Notes: generated by a model not told the origin, from the sequence alone. 64,000 nt of DNA from Prevotella merdae (GCF_900290275.1 NZ_LT985323.1:1-64000); one strand, 5' to 3'. Counted from the first letter of the stretch, positions 16,310 through 26,660 are shown. Made by a program: numbers and translations.

Positions 16310-18322
16310 CTACATCATTTCCTTCACCTGCTTATAAACATTGTCAGCAGTGAAGCCAAGTTTCTCGTCAAGCACTTTATAAGGAGCAGAGAAGCCAAAG
16401 CTCTCCATGCCCCAAACCTTGCCATTGTCGCCAACCAAACCCTCAAGGTTTACAGGCAAACCAGCTGTAAGGCCAAACTTCTTGGCGCTCTTTGGCAACA
16501 CGGTCTCCTGATACTCCTTAGACTGACGACGGAACAATCCCTCTGAAGGAACGCTTACAATGCGCACCTTTATACCGTCCTTGCGCAACAGGGCAGCACC
16601 ACCAACGAGAGTTGACACCTCTGAACCTGAAGCAAGAAGTATTACATCATAGTCCTCATCAGAACCAGCAACCACATAAGCACCCTTGCGAGCCTGCTCG
16701 TAGTCGTTGCCTTCTGGCAGACTCTCAATATTCTGACGAGAGAGAACCATTGCTGTAGGAGTAGACATATTTTCCATAGCCATTGCCCAACATACAGTTG
16801 TCTCCTCGGCATCAGCCGGACGGAATACGCGTACAGAATCCTCACCCTTGTGGTTCTTCAGCTTCTCCATAAGACGAATCTGTGCTTCCTGCTCTACTGG
16901 CTCGTGTGTAGGTCCATCCTCACCTACACGGAATGCGTCGTGAGTCCAGATAAACTTAGCCGGAACACCCATAAGGGCAGCCATACGAACAGCAGGTTTC
17001 ATATAGTCGGAGAATACGAAGAAGGTACCGCAAGCCGGTATTACACCACCATGCAAGCTCATACCTATACACATGCAAGCCATTGTAAGCTCTGAAACAC
17101 CAGCCTGAAAGAATGCGCCAGTAAAGTCGTCCTTTACCAAATCGTGTGTCTTCTTAAGGAATCCATCTGTCTTGTCAGAGTTGGAAAGGTCGGCCGAAGA
17201 GCATACCATATTAGGTACTTGTTCTGCCAAAACTCCCAAGCAAGCAGCCGAAGCAGCACGTGTTGCCGAGCCAGACTTCTGCTGAACAGCTGTCCAATCA
17301 ATCTTAGGAGCATTTCCAGAGAACCACTCTTTAAGCTGTTCTGCCTTTTCAGGGTTGGCTGCAGCCCACTCAGCTTCCTGCTGATGACGTACTGCAACTA
17401 TCTTCTTAAGTTCCTCGCGACGGTTGGCATACAGCTGCTCTACCTCTGGGAATATATAGAAAGGATTCTCAGGATTACCACCAAGGTGCTTGATTGTATT
17501 CTCATACGACTTTCCTCCGAGCGGTGCACCATGTGTCTTGATACTATGCTCGTAGCTTGAACCGTCTTCCTTCAATGCTCCCTTACCCATGATTGTACGA
17601 CCAATAATAAGTGTAGGACGCTCTGGCTCGGTCTGTGCAGCTACAAGAGCACGACGTATCTCGTCTGGATCGTTGCCGTTGATTGTCATTACATTCCAGC
17701 CCCAAGCCTCATACTTGGCAGCTGTGTCTTCCTTCATCACCACTTTACACTCGGTTGAGAGCTGTATCTCGTTTGAGTCATAGAACATAATAAGGTTGTT
17801 CAAGCCCAATACGCCAGCCAAACGACCTACACCCTGCGATATTTCCTCCTCTACTCCACCGTCTGAGATATAAGCATATATCTTGTGCTGCATAGGTGTC
17901 TTGCCCAAGCGAGCCTCAAGAAACTTCTCTGCAACAGCAGCACCAGCAGCAAAAGCATGACCTTGACCAAGCGGGCCAGATGAGTTTTCTATGCCACGAG
18001 CAAGGTCGCGTTCTGGATGTCCTGGTGTTGGCGAACCCCACTGACGGAACTCCTTAAGCTCGTCCAAGGTAAATTTGCCTTGCAATGCAAGTGCTGAATA
18101 GAGCATTGCAGACATATGACCTGGGTCAAGATAGAAACGGTCGCGACCAGTCCACTCTGGGTTCTCAGGATCGTAAACCAAGAATTCTGAGAAAAGGACA
18201 TTAATAAAGTCGGCTCCACCCATTGCGCCACCTGGGTGACCTGAGTTAGCTTTCTCTACCATTGATGCAGCCAGGATACGGATGTTATCGGCTGCTTTAT
18301 ACATAAGTTGTATTGAGTTCAT
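16310..18322 (-). CDS. tkt: Transketolase
   Basis: Thiamine-diphosphate enzyme that moves two-carbon units in the non-oxidative pentose phosphate pathway, here draining xylulose-5-phosphate from arabinose. The 670 residues contain GHPGGAMGGADF near 28-39, the ThDP motif GDGGVEEEISQG-like (SDGGVEEEI near 150-160) with GLNNLIMFYDSN, and the pyrimidine domain with HDAFRVGEDGPTHEP. The ATG at 18322 is chosen because the longer ORF would run into the kinase gene; the gap from the kinase stop is then 7 nt. The position inside the arabinose operon marks it as a dedicated copy, as in related Bacteroidales ara loci. Confidence 0.96.
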   Translation of the reverse strand: MNSIQLMYKAADNIRILAASMVEKANSGHPGGAMGGADFINVLFSEFLVYDPENPEWTGRDRFYLDPGHMSAMLYSALALQGKFTLDELKEFRQWGSPTPGHPERDLARGIENSSGPLGQGHAFAAGAAVAEKFLEARLGKTPMQHKIYAYISDGGVEEEISQGVGRLAGVLGLNNLIMFYDSNEIQLSTECKVVMKEDTAAKYEAWGWNVMTINGNDPDEIRRALVAAQTEPERPTLIIGRTIMGKGALKEDGSSYEHSIKTHGAPLGGKSYENTIKHLGGNPENPFYIFPEVEQLYANRREELKKIVAVRHQQEAEWAAANPEKAEQLKEWFSGNAPKIDWTAVQQKSGSATRAASAACLGVLAEQVPNMVCSSADLSNSDKTDGFLKKTHDLVKDDFTGAFFQAGVSELTMACMCIGMSLHGGVIPACGTFFVFSDYMKPAVRMAALMGVPAKFIWTHDAFRVGEDGPTHEPVEQEAQIRLMEKLKNHKGEDSVRVFRPADAEETTVCWAMAMENMSTPTAMVLSRQNIESLPEGNDYEQARKGAYVVAGSDEDYDVILLASGSEVSTLVGGAALLRKDGIKVRIVSVPSEGLFRRQSKEYQETVLPKSAKKFGLTAGLPVNLEGLVGDNGKVWGMESFGFSAPYKVLDEKLGFTADNVYKQVKEMM

Positions 18323-18329
18323 TGTTATT

Positions 18330-19925
18330 TTATTTCTTGTTTTCAACTGCTGCCTGCTCAATTGCAAGTCCAGCCTTATAAGCTTCGATGTAAGTATCAA
18401 ATCCTGCCACTTCCTCGGCAGTTGGAGCTATCTCCACTCCCTTATTGCCTGCAAAGACGTGAGTGTCGAGATAGTCGGCAAGCGATTCGTTCTTGCCGTT
18501 GTTCACCATATAGCCTGCAAGCAATGCTATACCCCATGCACCACCCTCGCCGGCTGTCTCCATTACAGAGATAGGCGAGTTGATAGCTGCTGCCAGTATG
18601 CGCTGTCCTACACCTGGTGTCTTGAACAATCCACCATGACCCGTAATGCGGTCGACCTCTACATGCTCGTCCTTGAACAGCACGTCGTTGCCTATCTTCA
18701 ATACAGCCACTGCTGCATATAGATTGGTGCGTATAAAGTTGGCAAGGTTGAACTTGTCGCTTGCTGTGCGTACAAACATTGGGCGACCTTCCTGCATTCC
18801 TGTGATTGGCTCACCAGAGAAGTAGTTGTAGGCAATAAGTCCGCCACAATCGGTGTCGCCCTCAAGAGCGTGGTTGTATAGCTTAGAGAATATGTCGCCT
18901 GTACTTACCTCCACACCAAGAAGCTTTGAATATTCCTTGAAAAGCGAAATCCAAGCGTTGAGGTCGGATGTGCAGTTGTTGCAGTGAACCATAGCCACTG
19001 GGCTTCCGCAAGGTGTTGTTACCATGTCGATAGCCTCGTAAGGACGGCTCAAAGCCTTCTCAAGAACAATCATAGAGAATGATGATGTTCCGGCAGATAC
19101 ATTACCAGTGCGCTGACGTACAGCGTTGGTTGCAACCATACCAGTACCTGCATCGCCTTCAGGAGGACAAAGAGGTATACCTGCCTGTAGATTGCCAGAA
19201 GGGTCAAGCAACTCAGCACCCTTCTCTGTAAGGTTGCCTGCGTTTTCGCCTGCAAGCAGCACCTTAGGCAGAATGTCAAGAATCTTCCAACCTAAATCCT
19301 TTGAAGAAATCAAGCTGTCAAACTTCTCTACCATTGTTGCATCATAATCGTTGGTGGTAGAGTCGATAGGCAGCATACCCGAAGCATCGCCTATACCAAG
19401 CACACGCTTGCCGGTAAGTTTCCAGTGTACATATCCTGCAAGAGTGGTAAGGAATTTAATATCCTTAATGTGTGACTCACCGTCGATAATAGCCTGATAA
19501 ACATGTGAAATGCTCCAACGCAAAGGAATGTTGAAGTTGAATAGTTTAGAAAGTTCGGCTGCTGCCTTGCCTGTATTAGTGTTACGCCATGTACGGAATG
19601 GTACAAGAATATTTTCGTCCTTGTCGAAAGGCATATAGCCGTGCATCATAGCACTGATGCCGATAGCTGCAAGCGAGGTTATTTCCTCGTCGTACTGCTC
19701 TTTAACATTCTTGCGAAGGTCGGCATAGCAGTCTCTGAGTCCATTCCAAATATCATCGATACTATAAGTCCAAAGACGACCTTCATAGCGGTTTTCCCAC
19801 TCATGTGCGCCTTGCGCTATTGGAGCATTGTTCTCGTCGATAAGCACAGCCTTAATACGTGTAGAACCGAACTCGATACCGAGAACGGCGCGGCCTGATT
19901 GTATGGTTTGTTTTGGAGTTGACAT
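18330..19925 (-). CDS. FGGY-family pentulose kinase (L-ribulokinase role)
   Basis: Phosphorylates a ketopentose; given its place between araA and transketolase, L-ribulose is the likely substrate. The 531-residue protein has the FGGY N-terminal phosphate motif [17 protein letters not shown] near 15-31 and a second ATP-binding stretch [38 protein letters not shown] and [17 protein letters not shown] near the C-terminus are typical of the FGGY C-terminal domain. It is more like the xylulokinase-like AraB of Bacteroidales than the E. coli enzyme. The ATG at 19925 is used; the longer frame (to 19967) begins in a low-complexity repeat tract. Confidence 0.88.
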   Translation of the reverse strand: MSTPKQTIQSGRAVLGIEFGSTRIKAVLIDENNAPIAQGAHEWENRYEGRLWTYSIDDIWNGLRDCYADLRKNVKEQYDEEITSLAAIGISAMMHGYMPFDKDENILVPFRTWRNTNTGKAAAELSKLFNFNIPLRWSISHVYQAIIDGESHIKDIKFLTTLAGYVHWKLTGKRVLGIGDASGMLPIDSTTNDYDATMVEKFDSLISSKDLGWKILDILPKVLLAGENAGNLTEKGAELLDPSGNLQAGIPLCPPEGDAGTGMVATNAVRQRTGNVSAGTSSFSMIVLEKALSRPYEAIDMVTTPCGSPVAMVHCNNCTSDLNAWISLFKEYSKLLGVEVSTGDIFSKLYNHALEGDTDCGGLIAYNYFSGEPITGMQEGRPMFVRTASDKFNLANFIRTNLYAAVAVLKIGNDVLFKDEHVEVDRITGHGGLFKTPGVGQRILAAAINSPISVMETAGEGGAWGIALLAGYMVNNGKNESLADYLDTHVFAGNKGVEIAPTAEEVAGFDTYIEAYKAGLAIEQAAVENKK

Positions 19926-20092
19926 AATTGTAAGTGAAGAGTTAAGAGTGAAGAAAGAAGAATCCAATAGTTCTGTTTACACATACTTTTTGGGGACTCT
20001 TGGTTTTATAAAAGAAGAGTGAAAGATGAAGACTTCATAAGGAAGTTATACAATATGATTCTTCACTTTTCACTCTTCATTCTTCGTTTTTT
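19926..20092. repeat. AGAGTGAAG-rich spacer with inverted repeat
   Basis: A 167-nt gap between araA and the kinase with repeated GAAGAGT-type words. Near its end GAAGAGTGAAAGATGAAGA and TCTTCACTTTTCACTCTTC form an imperfect stem. It may be an mRNA processing or attenuation site within the operon. Confidence 0.5.
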
Positions 20093-21634
20093 TTATCTCA
20101 GCGCCTTGCCAAGCATATAGTAAATCTCGTTGTTGCGGAGCTGCTGCTTGAAGTTGCTGATAGTAGTGTTCTTGTCGATATTTACAAACTCGATGTTGAG
20201 AATCTCGCAGAAGTCTTCCCAATACTCAGCTGTAATGTCATAAGAGAATGCACTGTGGTGTGTACCACCTGCAAGAATCCATGCACCAGCACCAATCTCG
20301 AATGTTGGCTGCGGAACCCAAAGTGCAGAAGCAACAGGAAGCTTAGGCATTGCCTTAGGCTCTATGCACTCTACCTCACTTGCTATAAGACGGAAGCGAT
20401 TGCCAAGGTCTACTACAGTAGCCTTAACACCCTTGCCTGTCTTAGATGTAAATACAAGACGAGCAGTCTGCGACTTGCGGATACCGATACCAAGGAAGTG
20501 TACCTCGAGCTTTGGCTTATCCGAAGCAATCAATGGACAAACCTCAAGCATGTGGCTCTGGAGACTTGATGTGCGATCCTCAGCAAAGTTGAGTGTGTAA
20601 TCCTCAAGGAATGAGCAACCCTTCTCTAAGCCCTGGTTCATTACCCAAAGTGTACGGTAGAGACAAGCTGTCTTCCAGTCGCCCTCTGCACCAAAGCCAT
20701 AACCCTCTGCCATCAAACGCTGTGATGCCAAACCAGGAATCTGGTCGAAACCACAGAAGTTAGGATCGTTAACGTCGGCATCGCCAAGGTCGTCAAAGTT
20801 GGTTGTGAATGCAAGCGCACCCTCATCCTTCAATACACGACGAAGGGCTATTTCGGCCTTAGCCGCATTCTTAACCTTCTCCCAATATACTTCCTCGCCC
20901 GACTCATCAATCTTGATTGTGTATTCCTTCTTGTACTCTTCTACAAGGGCATCAGCCTCAGCATCGGTTACTTTCTTGAAATACTCCATAAGCGAAGATA
21001 CAGGATAGTAGTCTACATGGTAACCAAGGCGCTGCTCAAACTCTACACGGTCGCCATCAGTTACGGCTACATTGTTCATGTTCATACCAAACATCAAGCA
21101 GCGTACGTTGTGTGCATCGGCTACACCTGCAGCTACACGTGCCCATGTTGCAATCTGCTTCTGAGCTTCTTCGCTCTTCCAATAGCCTACCACTACCTTT
21201 CTTGGTACACGCATACGTGTGCAGATATGTCCAAACTCGATATCGCCGTGAGCCGACTGGTTGAGGTTCATAAAGTCCATATCTATTGAGTCCCAAGGAA
21301 GCTCGGCATTATACTGTGTGTGGAAGTGAAGCAAAGGCTTCTTCAAAGCCTGCAATCCCTTAATCCACATCTTGGCTGGCGAGAAGGTGTGCATCCATGT
21401 AATGATACCAACACACTTGTCATCATTGTTTGCAGCCTTCATTACTGTCTCTACCTCTGCAGAAGAGTTGGCAGTGCCTTTGTACACCACCTTGATAGGA
21501 ATGATGCCACTATTGTTAAGTCCCTCAACCATATCCTTTGAGTGACCGTCTACTATCTTAACTGTTTCGCCTCCATAAAGAAGCTGTGCACCAGTTACAA
21601 ACCAAATCTCTAAGTTTTCAAATGCCTTAATCAT
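20093..21634 (-). CDS. araA: L-arabinose isomerase
   Basis: Converts L-arabinose to L-ribulose, a metal-dependent cytoplasmic step. The 513 residues agree with the family (about 500). WFVTGAQLLYGGETV near the N-terminus, GIITWMHTFSPAKMWI near 76-92, LLHFHTQYN and MAEGYGFGAEGDWKTA near 310-325 (metal-binding glutamates) and GGTHHSAFSYDI (metal/substrate histidines near 455) are all present. It is followed by the kinase and preceded 43 nt upstream by araD, forming the core arabinose catabolic set. Confidence 0.97.
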   Translation of the reverse strand: MIKAFENLEIWFVTGAQLLYGGETVKIVDGHSKDMVEGLNNSGIIPIKVVYKGTANSSAEVETVMKAANNDDKCVGIITWMHTFSPAKMWIKGLQALKKPLLHFHTQYNAELPWDSIDMDFMNLNQSAHGDIEFGHICTRMRVPRKVVVGYWKSEEAQKQIATWARVAAGVADAHNVRCLMFGMNMNNVAVTDGDRVEFEQRLGYHVDYYPVSSLMEYFKKVTDAEADALVEEYKKEYTIKIDESGEEVYWEKVKNAAKAEIALRRVLKDEGALAFTTNFDDLGDADVNDPNFCGFDQIPGLASQRLMAEGYGFGAEGDWKTACLYRTLWVMNQGLEKGCSFLEDYTLNFAEDRTSSLQSHMLEVCPLIASDKPKLEVHFLGIGIRKSQTARLVFTSKTGKGVKATVVDLGNRFRLIASEVECIEPKAMPKLPVASALWVPQPTFEIGAGAWILAGGTHHSAFSYDITAEYWEDFCEILNIEFVNIDKNTTISNFKQQLRNNEIYYMLGKALR

Positions 21635-21677
21635 ACTGCTTATTGTTTTTAATTATTAGTTTTTATTTTTTACTTTT

Positions 21678-22385
21678 TTACTTTTTCTTCTGTCCATAGT
21701 AAGCATTCGGACCGTGCTTGCGGCTGAAGTGCTTTTCTACGAGCAATGGGTTCATTGTTGTGTTAGGATTAACCGAGAACGACACGAATGCCATCTTAGC
21801 CACCTGCTCCATAACAACAGCGTTGTATACAGCGTTGTCGGCATCGGTTCCCCATGAGAATGGACCATGGTTCTTTACCAATACACCTGGAGTGTGGTCA
21901 GGATTGATGTTGCCATCCTGGAACTTCTTTACAATCACGTTGCCAGTCTCCAACTCGTAGTTGCCCTTAACCTCAGCCTCTGTCATGTCTGGAGTACATG
22001 GAATAGAGTCGTGGAAGTAGTCGGCATGTGTTGTACCTATGTTAGGAATATCCTTGCCTGCCTGAGCCCAAGCAGTAGCATAAGTAGAGTGAGTGTGTAC
22101 CACACCACCTACGTTAGGGAATGCGCGATAGATGGCGAGGTGGGTGGGAGTGTCCGACGACGGATTAAGGTCGCCTTCAACTACCTTGCCAGTCTCAATA
22201 TCTACAACAACCATGTCATTTACAGTCATCTTGTCGTAGCTAACACCCGAAGGTTTGATAACTACAAGTCCACTTTCGCGGTCGATGCCCGACACGTTGC
22301 CCCATGTAAAAATCACGAGGTTGTGCTTAACCAAGTCGAGGTTGGCTTGGAACACCTTTTCTTTTAGTGCGCTTAAATCTTTCAT
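21678..22385 (-). CDS. araD: L-ribulose-5-phosphate 4-epimerase
   Basis: Epimerises L-ribulose-5-phosphate to D-xylulose-5-phosphate, joining arabinose to the pentose phosphate pathway. The 235-residue class II aldolase-type protein has [21 protein letters not shown] near 28-48, [15 protein letters not shown] near 78-92, [14 protein letters not shown] with the zinc histidines, and the third ligand histidine in [10 protein letters not shown]. The sequence is close to E. coli AraD. It lies between the Nudix AraR gene (195 nt away, across a repeat tract) and araA. Confidence 0.96.
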   Translation of the reverse strand: MKDLSALKEKVFQANLDLVKHNLVIFTWGNVSGIDRESGLVVIKPSGVSYDKMTVNDMVVVDIETGKVVEGDLNPSSDTPTHLAIYRAFPNVGGVVHTHSTYATAWAQAGKDIPNIGTTHADYFHDSIPCTPDMTEAEVKGNYELETGNVIVKKFQDGNINPDHTPGVLVKNHGPFSWGTDADNAVYNAVVMEQVAKMAFVSFSVNPNTTMNPLLVEKHFSRKHGPNAYYGQKKK

Positions 22386-22518
22386 TTTCTTATTTTTTAA
22401 TAGGAGTTAGCCGAAGTTAGAGGAAGTAAAACTCGTTTCGCTCATGAAGTTCTTGCTCTTGCAAGTGGCAAGCCGATCGAATGGACTTTATTCTTCTGTT
22501 TATGCTATGAAACTATTG

Positions 22519-22577
22519 TCCGATAACTTCAGATAACTTCCAATAACTTCAGATAACTTCCGCTAACTCCCGATAAC
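22519..22577. repeat. 11-bp degenerate tandem repeat between araR and araD
   Basis: About five copies of a CGATAACTTCA-type unit (variants AGATAACTTCC, CAATAACTTCA). A weak copy also occurs at 22404-22424. The tract lies just past the araR stop. Confidence 0.65.
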
Positions 22578-22580
22578 ATT

Positions 22581-23258
22581 CTATAATTTAAAGTTAGGCT
22601 CTTCCTTATAAGCCTTTTCGTTGAATCGGTACAGGTAAGCACCGCGCTTGGATGTAAGTTTGTCTATTTGGTCGGTCTTCTCGATGAAGTCCATCTCCTT
22701 TATACGCTTACGGAAGTTGCGCTTGTCCACTTCCTCACCATTAACAGCCTCATATACCTGCTGCAGCTGAGATAGGGTGAAGAGTTCGGGCAGAAGATTA
22801 AAGCCTATAGGCTCATGCGATATCTTCTCCTGCATCATGCGTCTTGCCTTAAGCACCATCTTGCGATGATCAGAGTACATTTCAGGCAGCTGCTCTATAT
22901 TAACCCATGCCACATCGTGCTCTTGCTGCTGTGCCTGGTCGTAGTCGGCAACATTTATCATCGAGTAATACGATATAGATACAACCCTTGCACCAGGGTC
23001 GCGGTTTACATCACCGAATGCCCCCACCTGTTTCATATACAGGTCTTTCAATCCAGTAAGTCCATAGAGCACACGCTTTGCAGCATCATCGACACTTTCA
23101 TTTGCATCAACAAATCCACCATATAGCGACCATAGTCCGCGTCCTGGGTCCATCTTACGTTTGCCCATCAATACGCGAAGCTCTCCCTCATCGAATCCAA
23201 AGACTATACAGTCTACAGATACCAGTAGTCTGTCATGTTCGTTATAGAAATTTTCCAT
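22581..23258 (-). CDS. araR: Nudix-family transcriptional regulator of arabinose genes
   Basis: A 225-residue two-domain protein. The N-terminal Nudix fold (about 10-145) begins LLVSVDCIVFGFDEGELRVLMGKR and contains a degenerate Nudix box (GGFVDANESVDDAAKRVLYGLTG near 46-68) lacking the full REUXEE glutamates, so catalysis is probably lost and the fold used for sensing. The C-terminal winged helix (about 155-215, LFTLSQLQQVYEAVNGEEVDKRNFRKRIK) is a DNA-binding domain. This architecture matches the Bacteroides Nudix AraR, which responds to L-arabinose. Three AGTGT-N7-ACACT-like palindromes in the window are candidate operators. Confidence 0.85.
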   Translation of the reverse strand: MENFYNEHDRLLVSVDCIVFGFDEGELRVLMGKRKMDPGRGLWSLYGGFVDANESVDDAAKRVLYGLTGLKDLYMKQVGAFGDVNRDPGARVVSISYYSMINVADYDQAQQQEHDVAWVNIEQLPEMYSDHRKMVLKARRMMQEKISHEPIGFNLLPELFTLSQLQQVYEAVNGEEVDKRNFRKRIKEMDFIEKTDQIDKLTSKRGAYLYRFNEKAYKEEPNFKL

Positions 23259-23297
23259 GTATATACTTATATTGTTGTTAAGTGGGGTAGTTTGCGT

Positions 23298-23326
23298 AGG
23301 CTATAGCATAGACGCCATAGCCTACT
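23298..23326. other. Hairpin between the symporter and araR
   Basis: GTAGGCTAT / ATAGCCTAC forms a perfect 9-bp stem. On the minus strand no T tract follows, so it looks like an mRNA stabilising or attenuating hairpin rather than a full terminator. Confidence 0.5.
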
Positions 23327-23339
23327 ATTTTTATACTTT

Positions 23340-25091
23340 TTACCAGAAGTACCAGTAGAACGCAGCACACAGACCCACAACGAGCAATGTACCTACGATA
23401 TCCCATACATTCCAGCTTGAGCGAATCATCTTACGGTAATCGGTTGTGAAGGTTATAGCCTCAACCTGCTCCTTAGATGGTGCTGGTGTAAAGAACGATA
23501 CAACTATCATCAAGCCGATAATGAATACCAGCAACCAGCATTCAAAGATGAGCCAGTTAGTCTGCCAGAACCATGCTGTAGAATCCCAGAATGCGCCATC
23601 CATTACAGCCTTGCCCGAGTCGGTAACAACATTTGTTACAAGGCGAAGCATACCAATAGCAAAGCCACCGATAAGTCCCCACTCGCCTGCCTTTGGAGTG
23701 ATACGCTTAGAGAATATACCCAATGTAAACACTGCCACCATTGACGGTGCAAGTAGCGACTGGATACCCTGAAGATAAGTGTAAAGTGTATCCATTGACA
23801 TCATAACCGGCATCCATGCCAAGCCCAACAATACTACAACCACTGTTGCAATACGTCCTACGAGCACATAGTGAGCCTCGCTCATGCCCTTCTTCAATGG
23901 CTTGTAGAAGTCCTCTGTAAAGAGTGTCGCACATGAGTTGAAGAATGCCGCGAGCGACGCAACCAATGCACAAACGAAACCGATAGTTACAATACCCTTG
24001 ACACCTGTAGGCAATACGTTCTTAACCATTACTGCAAAAGCAGCGTCGGTATTGAGCTGGCCGGCTGCATTAACGCCCATGTCAAAGCCTGAGCCTGCCT
24101 TATTCTGCAAAGCAATGGCAATCATGCCAGGGATAAGGAACATGAAGCAAGGCAGAATCTTGAAGAAACCTGCGGCAATAGTACCGCGACGTGCACGTGC
24201 AATAACCTTTGCATTGTCCTCGCCTGGCTGCTGACCCAACACACGCTGTACGATGTGCTGGTCGGTACACCAATACCAGAAACCAATGATTGAAGCACCC
24301 AAGAACACAACATATCCTGGATATTCAGGATACATAGGGTCGCCCTGATTGGTGTGGAACATATGGTTGATGCCATAACCATCGTGCATGGCACGTGCAT
24401 TGTCCATCATTGCCGACCAACCTGCTACGATGCTACCATCGCCAAGGAGGTTAAGACCAAGGAACAGTACAAGGAACGAACCGATGATAAGAATTGGTGT
24501 CTGGATAGAAGATAGAGTCATTACGCCCTTCATACCACCAAATACTGTAAACACAGCTGTAATGGCTATCAAACCAATAGCACCATACCAGAATGGTATA
24601 CCGAGCAAGAACTCGAAGAAGATACCGCCAGTAAAGGCAGTAACGCTAACCTTTGTCAACACGTAGGCTACAAGGGTAATGATAGACAACCATGAGCCTG
24701 TGCGGTGGGTGTAACGGAATTTAAGAAAATCAGGCATTGTGATAATCTTGCCCAACTTGTTGTTCAAGAGCTGATAGAACGGTACGAACAACCAGCCAAG
24801 GAACAATATCATCCAACCCTGCATCTCCCAGTGGGCCATACCTACACCATCCTTGGCGCCTGTACCAGCAAGACCAACGAGGTGCTCAGAACCAATGTTG
24901 GCAGCAAAGATGGCCATACCTATTACGTACCATGGTTCGCCCTTGCCGAAGAGATAATCGGATGAGCTTTCGCCTTTAGAGGCTTTCTTGTCTTTAACGA
25001 TGGCGTGCCACACTGCCCATACTACTCCGAGGAGACCGATAACGAGGACAGCCCAGTCGAGCCCTACAAATTCATTTGAATTCCAGTTCAT
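23340..25091 (-). CDS. SSS-family sodium/sugar symporter, probably for arabinose
   Basis: Inner-membrane sodium:solute symporter (SGLT-like) of 583 residues with about 14 hydrophobic segments. AANIGSEHLVGLAGTGAKDGVG near 58-79 is the family signature of TM2, and DFLKFRYTHRTG and GFWYWCTDQHIVQRVLG in the middle are typical of SGLT-type sugar carriers; the C-terminus ends in a membrane helix. The ATG at 25091 (MNWNSNEFVGLDW) is chosen because the 24 extra upstream codons are hydrophilic and unlike family members. Its place between aldose epimerase and AraR suggests uptake of L-arabinose or arabino-oligosaccharides. Confidence 0.92.
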   Translation of the reverse strand: MNWNSNEFVGLDWAVLVIGLLGVVWAVWHAIVKDKKASKGESSSDYLFGKGEPWYVIGMAIFAANIGSEHLVGLAGTGAKDGVGMAHWEMQGWMILFLGWLFVPFYQLLNNKLGKIITMPDFLKFRYTHRTGSWLSIITLVAYVLTKVSVTAFTGGIFFEFLLGIPFWYGAIGLIAITAVFTVFGGMKGVMTLSSIQTPILIIGSFLVLFLGLNLLGDGSIVAGWSAMMDNARAMHDGYGINHMFHTNQGDPMYPEYPGYVVFLGASIIGFWYWCTDQHIVQRVLGQQPGEDNAKVIARARRGTIAAGFFKILPCFMFLIPGMIAIALQNKAGSGFDMGVNAAGQLNTDAAFAVMVKNVLPTGVKGIVTIGFVCALVASLAAFFNSCATLFTEDFYKPLKKGMSEAHYVLVGRIATVVVVLLGLAWMPVMMSMDTLYTYLQGIQSLLAPSMVAVFTLGIFSKRITPKAGEWGLIGGFAIGMLRLVTNVVTDSGKAVMDGAFWDSTAWFWQTNWLIFECWLLVFIIGLMIVVSFFTPAPSKEQVEAITFTTDYRKMIRSSWNVWDIVGTLLVVGLCAAFYWYFW

Positions 25092-25125
25092 TTTTAATTT
25101 GGGTTTTATTATTGTTATTTGGTTT

Positions 25126-25346
25126 ATTATTGTCCGTTTAAGCTGATTGATACCAGACTGCATGTATAGTTACGAACCTATATTACGACATATAACTAAA
25201 AATCTACAACAAATCTGTTTACTCCGATTTTATTTCAACTACTCATGCTTATTTAGCTTCATCATCACGACGTGCTGCTACATTACAACTTATTATTTAT
25301 TTTCAACTATACTCGTTAATATCAATAGCTTTAACGGACAATTATT
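25126..25346. repeat. Spaced 19-bp inverted repeat in the symporter leader
   Basis: Arms at 25126-25144 (ATTATTGTCCGTTTAAGCT) and 25327-25346 (AGCTTTAACGGACAATTAT) are complementary with two mismatches, spanning the gap between the epimerase and the symporter. No flanking duplication is evident. Confidence 0.5.
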
Positions 25347-25351
25347 TCTGT

Positions 25352-26536
25352 TTACTTGTCTATTCCAAACTCACCAGTCCAGAAACGGTAAGCCACATGG
25401 CTGTAATACTTCTCGCCTGGCTTAAGATATGGAGATGGCCAGTTGGGCTTGTTGGGCGAATCAGGATACTTCTGACTCTCAAGACAAACCGAAACATGCT
25501 TAGGATACTTGATGCCATGCTTGCAGCTTACGCCAGTACCCTGAAAGTTGCCTGTGTATACCTGAACACCCGGCTCATTGGTGTACATAGACAAACCAAT
25601 CTTTGTAACAGGCGACCACAAAACGGCGCAAACCTTTGTATCGTCGCCCTTGCCATTCTTATATGTGTTAAGACACCAGTTGTGGTCGTAGCCAGTAGCA
25701 TTGCGAATCTGGTCGAACGAAGTGTCGTTGATGGTCTCCTCCAATGCATGTGCCTTGCGGAAGTCCATAGGTGTGCCCTCAACCGGACGTATATCACCAG
25801 TAGTCATGTATGTAGAGTCGGCTGGTGTATAGTTGTCTGCATTAAGGTAGAGCCACATGTTTGTGCCCTCCTTAGATGGGTCACCGTTCAGGTTGAAGTA
25901 GCTGTGGTTGGTCATGTTCACCACAGTCTCCTTATCGGTAGTAGCGTCGAAGGTAATGTCGAGCGTATTATTGCTCAATACCTTATATGTTGTATGCGCT
26001 GTAACTGTTCCTGGGAAGTTGTTGTCGCCGTCAGGCGAAACGATGGTAAGTACAAGTGTCGAGTCGTTAGGCTGCTGGGCATCGTATACCTGATATATCC
26101 AACCCGAAGGTCCACCATGAAGACAATGTCCAAAGTTGTTCTGTGGCAACTGATATGTCTTGCCTGCTACTGTAAGCTTGCCTCCACCAATGCGGTTGGC
26201 ATAACGTCCTACAGAAGAACCAAAATCGCTTGGACTGTTCACCGAGTCGGTATACTGCTTGAGGTTGTCGTAGCCAAGTACCACATCAGTCGGTTTTCCA
26301 TTAGCGTCGGGTACTACAAGCGACACCACGCGACCACCAAAGTTGGTGATACAAACCTCCATTCCGTTGCTGTTCTTCAACGTGTAGAGGGCTACTTTCT
26401 TATTGTTAACTATTGAATCGAAACGAGCAGGATTGAGTCCAGATACTGTTTCGTCGGCCTGTTTACCTGATGTGCAAGATGCAAGGGCTGTTGCCGTTGC
26501 TGCCACACCAATAATTGCAAACTTTATTAGGTTCAT
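25352..26536 (-). CDS. Aldose 1-epimerase (mutarotase), lipoprotein-type signal
   Basis: Interconverts alpha and beta anomers of aldoses such as galactose or arabinose. The 394-residue protein starts with a lipoprotein signal peptide (ATATALASC, lipid cysteine at about 21), so it is exported to the periplasm or outer membrane. Galactose-mutarotase signatures are NRIGGGKLTVAGKTYQL, NNFGHCLHGGPSGW with the catalytic histidine, MTNHSYFNLNGD with the second histidine, and PGVQVYTGN near the C-terminus with the catalytic glutamate region after it. It is first in the arabinose unit, with two AraR-like palindromes upstream at 26582 and 26644. Confidence 0.93.
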   Translation of the reverse strand: MNLIKFAIIGVAATATALASCTSGKQADETVSGLNPARFDSIVNNKKVALYTLKNSNGMEVCITNFGGRVVSLVVPDANGKPTDVVLGYDNLKQYTDSVNSPSDFGSSVGRYANRIGGGKLTVAGKTYQLPQNNFGHCLHGGPSGWIYQVYDAQQPNDSTLVLTIVSPDGDNNFPGTVTAHTTYKVLSNNTLDITFDATTDKETVVNMTNHSYFNLNGDPSKEGTNMWLYLNADNYTPADSTYMTTGDIRPVEGTPMDFRKAHALEETINDTSFDQIRNATGYDHNWCLNTYKNGKGDDTKVCAVLWSPVTKIGLSMYTNEPGVQVYTGNFQGTGVSCKHGIKYPKHVSVCLESQKYPDSPNKPNWPSPYLKPGEKYYSHVAYRFWTGEFGIDK

Positions 26537-26581
26537 AATGGCGGTTGGTTTTAGTTATTTTTTATAGTTCTTTCTTTTATG

Positions 26582-26598
26582 AGTGTAAAATTACCACT
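26582..26598. promoter_or_regulatory. Candidate AraR operator 1
   Basis: AGTGT-AAAATTA-CCACT, one mismatch from a perfect AGTGT-N7-ACACT palindrome, 46 bp upstream of the epimerase ATG. Confidence 0.5.
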
Positions 26599-26643
26599 TA
26601 TTATTTTACCAGCAAAGAGTTTTCCTATTTATTTTCGCTTATA

Positions 26644-26660
26644 AGTGTAAATTTCACACT
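26644..26660. promoter_or_regulatory. Candidate AraR operator 2
   Basis: AGTGT-AAATTTC-ACACT, a perfect palindrome (extended to TAAGTGT...ACACTTA), 62 bp (about six helical turns) upstream of operator 1. The rest of the 26537-27011 gap holds a 22-bp tandem repeat and no gene. Confidence 0.55.
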
